The position numbers were made by a program, and so were the translations under genes. A model generated the notes under the pieces. That model made no database searches. It was not told the origin of the DNA and saw nothing but the letters and a program-made list of their open reading frames with translations. Below, one piece after another: positions 6,463 to 10,000 of a stretch of DNA of 10,000 nt (positions are counted from its first letter, which is position 1; every line of letters starts with the position of its first letter). The stretch is from Candidatus Hydrogenedens sp. (GTDB lineage: Bacteria > Hydrogenedentota > Hydrogenedentia > Hydrogenedentales > Hydrogenedentaceae). Location of the stretch: contig JAIWNQ010000103.1 of NCBI GenBank assembly GCA_020216745.1, forward strand, positions 1-10,000. The letters are read 5' to 3'.

Positions 6463-7170
6463 CTATACAAGATGGGCTAACTTTTCAATTTCTTGACAGA
6501 AGTGTGGAAAAGTCTCCTCATAATTCCGTGCCAACCCATGAAAGATACTTGAAGAACCTAAAATAAGAATATTAGCTCCTAAACGAATGAATTTTGCTCC
6601 ATTTCTTACTGTTATATTCCCATCCACTTCAATATCTACAGAATATTGATGGTATTTAATTTTTCGAGCAAGAATTTGAACTCTCTCGAAAGACTGGGGA
6701 ATTAATTTTTGTCCTGCATACCCAGGGTCTACTGTCATCACTAATACCCTGTCCACCTCAGGCAATAGGTATTCCAATTCGTCTAATGGTGTCATGGGAT
6801 TGATAGCTATCCCTGCAAGGAGTCCTAAATCACGTATATGTTTAACAACTCTATGTGGATGTATGCACGCTTCGACATGCACAGTAATTCCAGAACAGCC
6901 TTTCTCAACCAGTCGTTTCAAATACCGTTCAGGTTTTTCTATCATCAAGTGAGCCCAGCACGGTAGTGAACAACATTTTTTTGCGAGAGAAATGAAATCG
7001 AAACCCAATGTTAAATTTGGAACGAATCTACCGTCCATCATGTCAAAATGAAGTTCATTAATATTTATTCTTTGAAGGGTACGAAACTCTTCTTTTAGAT
7101 TTCCTAAGTCAAGACACATCACAGATGCAGAATATTTAACGTTATTAAAATTAAAATCTTGTTTATCCAT
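6463..7170 (-). CDS. Ribulose-/allulose-phosphate 3-epimerase family protein
   Basis: This is a TIM-barrel enzyme that inverts C3 of a ketose phosphate, either D-ribulose-5-phosphate to xylulose-5-phosphate (Rpe) or D-allulose-6-phosphate to fructose-6-phosphate (AlsE). The 235 residues carry the metal ligands H41, D43, H74 and D183, each exactly six positions later than H35, D37, H68 and D177 of classical Rpe. Motifs are HFDMMDGRFVPNLTLG (41-56), INPMTP (123-128), VMTVDPGYAGQKLIP (144-158) and DIEVDGNI (179-186). SASVMCLDL, MTVDPG-AGQ and EVDG without a second Gly resemble AlsE more than Rpe (SILSADF, VNPGFGGQ, DGG). I therefore leave the symbol empty. AAGGTG lies about 10 bases before the ATG. 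It is the last gene of the minus-strand series, 47 bases after the ribokinase-like gene, suggesting a kinase-epimerase pair. No clear terminator is visible in the short convergent gap. Confidence 0.87.
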   Translation of the reverse strand: MDKQDFNFNNVKYSASVMCLDLGNLKEEFRTLQRININELHFDMMDGRFVPNLTLGFDFISLAKKCCSLPCWAHLMIEKPERYLKRLVEKGCSGITVHVEACIHPHRVVKHIRDLGLLAGIAINPMTPLDELEYLLPEVDRVLVMTVDPGYAGQKLIPQSFERVQILARKIKYHQYSVDIEVDGNITVRNGAKFIRLGANILILGSSSIFHGLARNYEETFPHFCQEIEKLAHLV

Positions 7171-7217
7171 ATTTACGTCACACCTTGATGGAGTCGTTTA
7201 AATTAATTTGATTATCT

Positions 7218-8165
7218 TTATATTTGTTTTAAAAATGTGGATACTTCAGATAATGTTGGCATTGAAGGTTGAGCACCAAATCGGGTGCAAGCCAAAGCAC
7301 CAACAGCATTGGCAAACTGCAACGCCTCTTCTATGGATGTTCGTCCCCATGCTAATGCCAACCCAGCAGTAAATGCATCACCTGCAGCAGTGGTATCAAC
7401 CGTATTAATTTTATATCCATTAATGAAAAACTCTTTTTCACCATCACTATAAAAACAACCTCTTACCCCTAATTTCAGCACGACAGCACGAGCACCCATT
7501 TTCATCAATTTCTCAGCACATACGTGACAATCCTTTTTTGTCTCTGGTTTTTTCCCAACAAGGAACTCTGTTTCTGTTTCGTTAGGCGAAATAATATCAA
7601 TATAGGGGAAGATATATTTAGAGATTTTTCTTGGTGGACCTGCATCAACAATAGTTATTAAACCAGCCTCCTTGGCTAAGATAATGGACGCCTCCACAGT
7701 CTCAGATAGTAATTCTAATTGGGTAAGGAACACATCTCCCTTTTTGAATATACCTTTCTGCTGTATAACATCCTTCGGTTTTAAATCATGGTTGGCACCT
7801 GGAATTACAACAATACTATTTTTACCTGTTTTATCAACAAATATTAATGCGGTTCCAGATAAAGAATCGACTGCCTCTTTAATAGTATGGGTTGGTATTC
7901 CTTCATTCTTAAAATTTTGTTTCATAGCTTTTCCATATTGGTCTTTCCCAACACAAGCAATAAAACGAACCTTTGCCCCGAGCCTTGCAAGGGCTACAGC
8001 TTGATTTGCCCCCTTCCCACCGAAAACCACGGATAACGAGTCCCCACGAAGGGATTCCCCTTCCTTTGGCATCCGTGGAACTTTTGCCACCATATCAACA
8101 TTAGCACTACCAACCACGACTACGCTTCGTTGTTGGTTCTTTAATATGTTGAGCAATTCTTTCAT
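7218..8165 (-). CDS. rbsK: Ribokinase-family (PfkB) sugar kinase
   Basis: This enzyme is predicted to phosphorylate D-ribose or a related sugar with ATP in the cytoplasm. The 315 residues match ribokinase length. Visible motifs are SANVDMV (20-26) with the sugar-binding D24, the ribokinase signature GGKGANQA (49-56), PGAN (122-125), PNETE (194-198), and the PfkB signature DTTAAGDAFTAGL (257-269) with catalytic base D263. GGKGANQA favours ribokinase over fructokinase or adenosine kinase. The ATG at 8165 has only a weak upstream GGA, so translation may depend on the cysteine-rich gene that ends 29 bases earlier. The epimerase follows directly, and together they could feed a pentose or allulose into central metabolism. 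Exact substrate is inferred. Confidence 0.9.
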   Translation of the reverse strand: MKELLNILKNQQRSVVVVGSANVDMVAKVPRMPKEGESLRGDSLSVVFGGKGANQAVALARLGAKVRFIACVGKDQYGKAMKQNFKNEGIPTHTIKEAVDSLSGTALIFVDKTGKNSIVVIPGANHDLKPKDVIQQKGIFKKGDVFLTQLELLSETVEASIILAKEAGLITIVDAGPPRKISKYIFPYIDIISPNETETEFLVGKKPETKKDCHVCAEKLMKMGARAVVLKLGVRGCFYSDGEKEFFINGYKINTVDTTAAGDAFTAGLALAWGRTSIEEALQFANAVGALACTRFGAQPSMPTLSEVSTFLKQI

Positions 8166-8194
8166 ATTTGCAAGTCCAAATCAATTTATATTTG

Positions 8195-8404
8195 CTACTT
8201 TGTTAAATTCCATGCACGAGCAAAGGCTTCAAAAGAACGGTCATATGTCTTCTCCACCTCTGGTGGGAAACAGCATCCAGGCAGTTGTCTCTTTTTAAGA
8301 TGGTATTGGAGACATTCACAACATAAGGCATGTCTCGGGCAACCCGGATAACTACATGAGCAAAAAGATTGATTCCGTTCTTGATTTTTGCATTCTTGTG
8401 CCAT
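8195..8404 (-). CDS. Small cysteine-rich protein, DUF6485-like
   Basis: This 69-residue protein has nine cysteines, at 5, 15, 17, 22, 28, 29, 31, 44 and 45, in C-x-C, CC-x-C and CC arrangements, and histidines at 25 and 35. This suggests one or two bound metal ions, probably zinc. The C-terminal half has PGCCFPPEVEKTYDRSFEAF, a pattern I associate with the DUF6485 family; that assignment is from memory and the function is unknown. It has no signal peptide or membrane segment, so it is probably cytoplasmic. AAGGAGG lies 9 bases before the ATG and directly abuts the rmlB stop codon, which implies high expression and operon membership. The gene lies 15 bases after rmlB and 29 before the ribokinase-like gene. 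Confidence 0.85.
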   Translation of the reverse strand: MAQECKNQERNQSFCSCSYPGCPRHALCCECLQYHLKKRQLPGCCFPPEVEKTYDRSFEAFARAWNLTK

Positions 8405-8413
8405 AGTAGTAAA

Positions 8414-8420
8414 CCTCCTT
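8414..8420 (-). promoter_or_regulatory. Near-perfect Shine-Dalgarno site for the cysteine-rich protein
   Basis: AAGGAGG on the minus strand, 9 bases before the ATG at 8404, sharing a base with the rmlB TGA stop (8422-8420). It is the strongest ribosome binding site in the window and supports the small gene as real. Confidence 0.8.
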
Positions 8421-9436
8421 CAACTATTTAGTTTCATTTTACTTATATATTGTTCCTCATAGTACTTCTTAAATTCACCTTCTTTAATTTTCCGCCACCA
8501 CCATTCATTTTCCTTATACCACCGAACTGTTTTTTGAATTCCTTCCTCCCAGTTAACAGATGGTGCCCAACCTAATGCTCGAAGTTTAGCGGAATTCATG
8601 GAATACCGATAATCATGTCCTGGACGGTCGGGTACCCATTGAATTAACGCTTCATCTTTTCCTGTTAGTTCGAGAACCTTACGTGTGATTTCAATATTTT
8701 CTTTTTCAAATCCTGCAGAGATGTTATATATCTCGCCAGGTGTCCCCTCCCTTAAAACGGTGTCTATTGCTCGGCAATGGTCATCAACATATAGCCAATC
8801 ACGAACGTTGTGTTCTCCACCCTTGTATAAAGGTAAGGGTTTGTTTTCAATTGCATTGGTGATAAACAGAGGTAGAACCTTCTCAGGATATTGATAGGGC
8901 CCGTAGGTATTGCATCCACGTGTGATTAATACTGGCAACTTAAACGATTCAAAAAAGGCTTTGCCTAACAATTCACCGCCCGCTTTAGAGGCACTGTATG
9001 GATTGCGTGGGTTTATCAAATCGGTCTCCGTAGCAGAACCTTTATCTCTGCTTCCATAGACTTCATCTGTCGAAACCAATAGTACCCTACTTATATTCTT
9101 TTTTTGAGCAGTAATTAGAATCTGATATACACCCTCTACATTTGTTTTGAGAAAGTCCTTGGCACCCATTAAACTGCGGTCTACATGTGTTTCCGCTGCA
9201 AAATTCACTACCGCATCGCAAGATTCCATAGCCCGTTCTACGGTATCTGCATCCGCAATATCTCCACGAATAAAGGTGTATCGTGATTCATCAATACCTC
9301 GTAAATTATCAAGGTTACCAGCATAGGTAAGTTTATCAAGATTCACAATAGAAAGGTCAGGGTACCATGCCAACATATTACGGATAAAGGCTGAGCCGAT
9401 AAAACCAGCCCCACCCGTTACGAGTATTTTCTTCAT
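8420..9436 (-). CDS. rmlB: dTDP-glucose 4,6-dehydratase RmlB
   Basis: RmlB converts dTDP-glucose to dTDP-4-keto-6-deoxyglucose, the second step of dTDP-L-rhamnose synthesis for surface polysaccharide or glycoprotein. The 338 residues form an extended short-chain dehydrogenase with the NAD-binding GGAGFIG at 8-14, NLDKLTYAGNLDNL (32-45), STDEVYG (122-128, with T123, D124 and E125 of the active site) and catalytic Y147-x-x-x-K151. Substrate-binding features are NTYGPYQYPEKVLPLF (176-191) and HNVRDWLYVDDHCRA (209-223). The family's usual ASNNYGP is RGCNTYGP here, a mild variation. The ATG overlaps the rmlD stop by one base (TGATG), implying coupling. Assignment is very secure, although related 4,6-dehydratases for other nucleotide sugars share the motifs. 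Confidence 0.95.
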   Translation of the reverse strand: MKKILVTGGAGFIGSAFIRNMLAWYPDLSIVNLDKLTYAGNLDNLRGIDESRYTFIRGDIADADTVERAMESCDAVVNFAAETHVDRSLMGAKDFLKTNVEGVYQILITAQKKNISRVLLVSTDEVYGSRDKGSATETDLINPRNPYSASKAGGELLGKAFFESFKLPVLITRGCNTYGPYQYPEKVLPLFITNAIENKPLPLYKGGEHNVRDWLYVDDHCRAIDTVLREGTPGEIYNISAGFEKENIEITRKVLELTGKDEALIQWVPDRPGHDYRYSMNSAKLRALGWAPSVNWEEGIQKTVRWYKENEWWWRKIKEGEFKKYYEEQYISKMKLNS

Positions 9437-10000
9437 CAGATTTCTTCCCTACGTTTTATGTATTCTTTTACCGCTTCACGCCATGACGGTATTTTTCTAC
9501 CGAGTACAGAAGTAATTTTCCGATTGTCCATAGCTGAATATGCAGGTCTCTGTGCGAGGAGCACAAACTTTGAACGGGAACAGGGAAGCACTGGTGTTGA
9601 TATATCTAATAATTCAAAACATTCTTTCATCCATTGGTAACGTGAGCATTCACCACTATTTGTCGCATGATATAATCCGTATTGGTGGGTTTTAGCAATG
9701 TCTAACGTCATCTGGGCTAAATCCCAAGTATATGTGGGAGAACCAATTTCATCATCAGATATTTCTAATTTCTCCGCAGTGCGTGCACGGTTTACCATCT
9801 TTTCAATAAAATTATTTCCACCTGGACCATAAAGCCATGCGGTCCTCAAAATAAAATGTTTCGGATTTACTTCTTTTGTTGCCTGCTCACCAGCCAATTT
9901 AGAACGTCCATAAACTGACAAGGGATTGGGAATATCATCTTCTGTATAGGGTTTCCTTTGTGTCCCATCGAATACGTAATCTGTGCTGTAGTAAACAACA
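9436..10000 (-). CDS. rmlD: dTDP-4-dehydrorhamnose reductase RmlD (5' end outside window)
   Basis: RmlD is the last enzyme of dTDP-L-rhamnose synthesis, reducing dTDP-4-keto-rhamnose with NAD(P)H. The window holds the C-terminal 187 residues; the N-terminal Rossmann strand and cofactor glycine motif lie beyond the right edge. The first visible residues include STDYVFDG, then PYTEDDIPNPLSVYGRSK with the catalytic Tyr and Lys of YxxxK at visible positions 30 and 34. LRTAWLYGPGGNNF, GSPTYTWDLA and GLYHATNSGECSRYQW are typical RmlD motifs. The frame stays open to the edge, so an internal TTG at 9921 is not the start. The stop overlaps the rmlB ATG. With rmlB adjacent, rmlA and rmlC are expected further upstream. 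Confidence 0.93.
   Translation of the reverse strand, partial: VVYYSTDYVFDGTQRKPYTEDDIPNPLSVYGRSKLAGEQATKEVNPKHFILRTAWLYGPGGNNFIEKMVNRARTAEKLEISDDEIGSPTYTWDLAQMTLDIAKTHQYGLYHATNSGECSRYQWMKECFELLDISTPVLPCSRSKFVLLAQRPAYSAMDNRKITSVLGRKIPSWREAVKEYIKRREEI

Noticed and set aside
9436..9921. rmlD as a complete gene starting at the TTG at 9921
   Set aside because: The same frame is open to the window edge and encodes STDYVFDG just upstream, so the TTG is an internal Leu codon.

Overview
This is a compact, AT-rich bacterial window (GC roughly 40% by eye) with ten protein-coding genes, eight complete and two cut by the window edges. Nine are on the minus strand and one on the plus strand. FtsY, strong AGGAGG-type ribosome binding sites, a lipoprotein signal and dTDP-rhamnose genes point to a bacterium, most likely with a diderm, saccharide-coated envelope. 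The mix of a divergent NagA, a DUF6485-like cysteine-rich protein and an exported YdjC-type deacetylase would suit an uncultured, saccharide-degrading lineage of the Planctomycetes/Hydrogenedentes/Omnitrophica kind. That placement is a low-confidence guess, because no rRNA or marker protein settles it. I see no tRNA, rRNA, CRISPR array, insertion sequence or phage gene, and no gene-free stretch longer than about 180 bases.

Layout, left to right. At 1-2241 an M20 dipeptidase (GTG start) is followed, through a 4-base ATGA overlap, by a NagA-like amidohydrolase that runs off the left edge. At 2306-2905 a small NTF2-like lipoprotein forms its own unit, with a good sigma70-type promoter and a clear intrinsic terminator. 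At 2918-4560 ftsY and a uracil-DNA glycosylase-family gene overlap by 8 bases, behind a promoter whose -35 box lies in the last codons of the next gene. At 4552-5313 is an uncharacterised zinc-ribbon, single-membrane-span protein. At 5314-5489 a very AT-rich divergent intergenic region carries a 7-1-7 palindrome, and it leads into the only plus-strand gene, an exported ChbG/HpnK (YdjC) family deacetylase at 5490-6452. From 6463 to the right edge is a tight minus-strand series, in transcription order: rmlD (partial), rmlB, the cysteine-rich small protein, a ribokinase-family kinase and a ribulose/allulose-phosphate 3-epimerase.

Function. Two themes recur. The first is amino-sugar and peptide breakdown: an exported carbohydrate deacetylase, a cytoplasmic GlcNAc-6-phosphate deacetylase-like enzyme and a dipeptidase. 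The second is sugar phosphate and nucleotide-sugar metabolism: dTDP-L-rhamnose synthesis next to a sugar kinase and a sugar-phosphate epimerase whose motifs look closer to AlsE than to classical Rpe. I found no clear new multi-gene system. The items most worth following up are the zinc-ribbon membrane protein, the cysteine-rich protein inside the sugar operon, the palindrome controlling the exported deacetylase, and the glycosylase with Gln in motif A.
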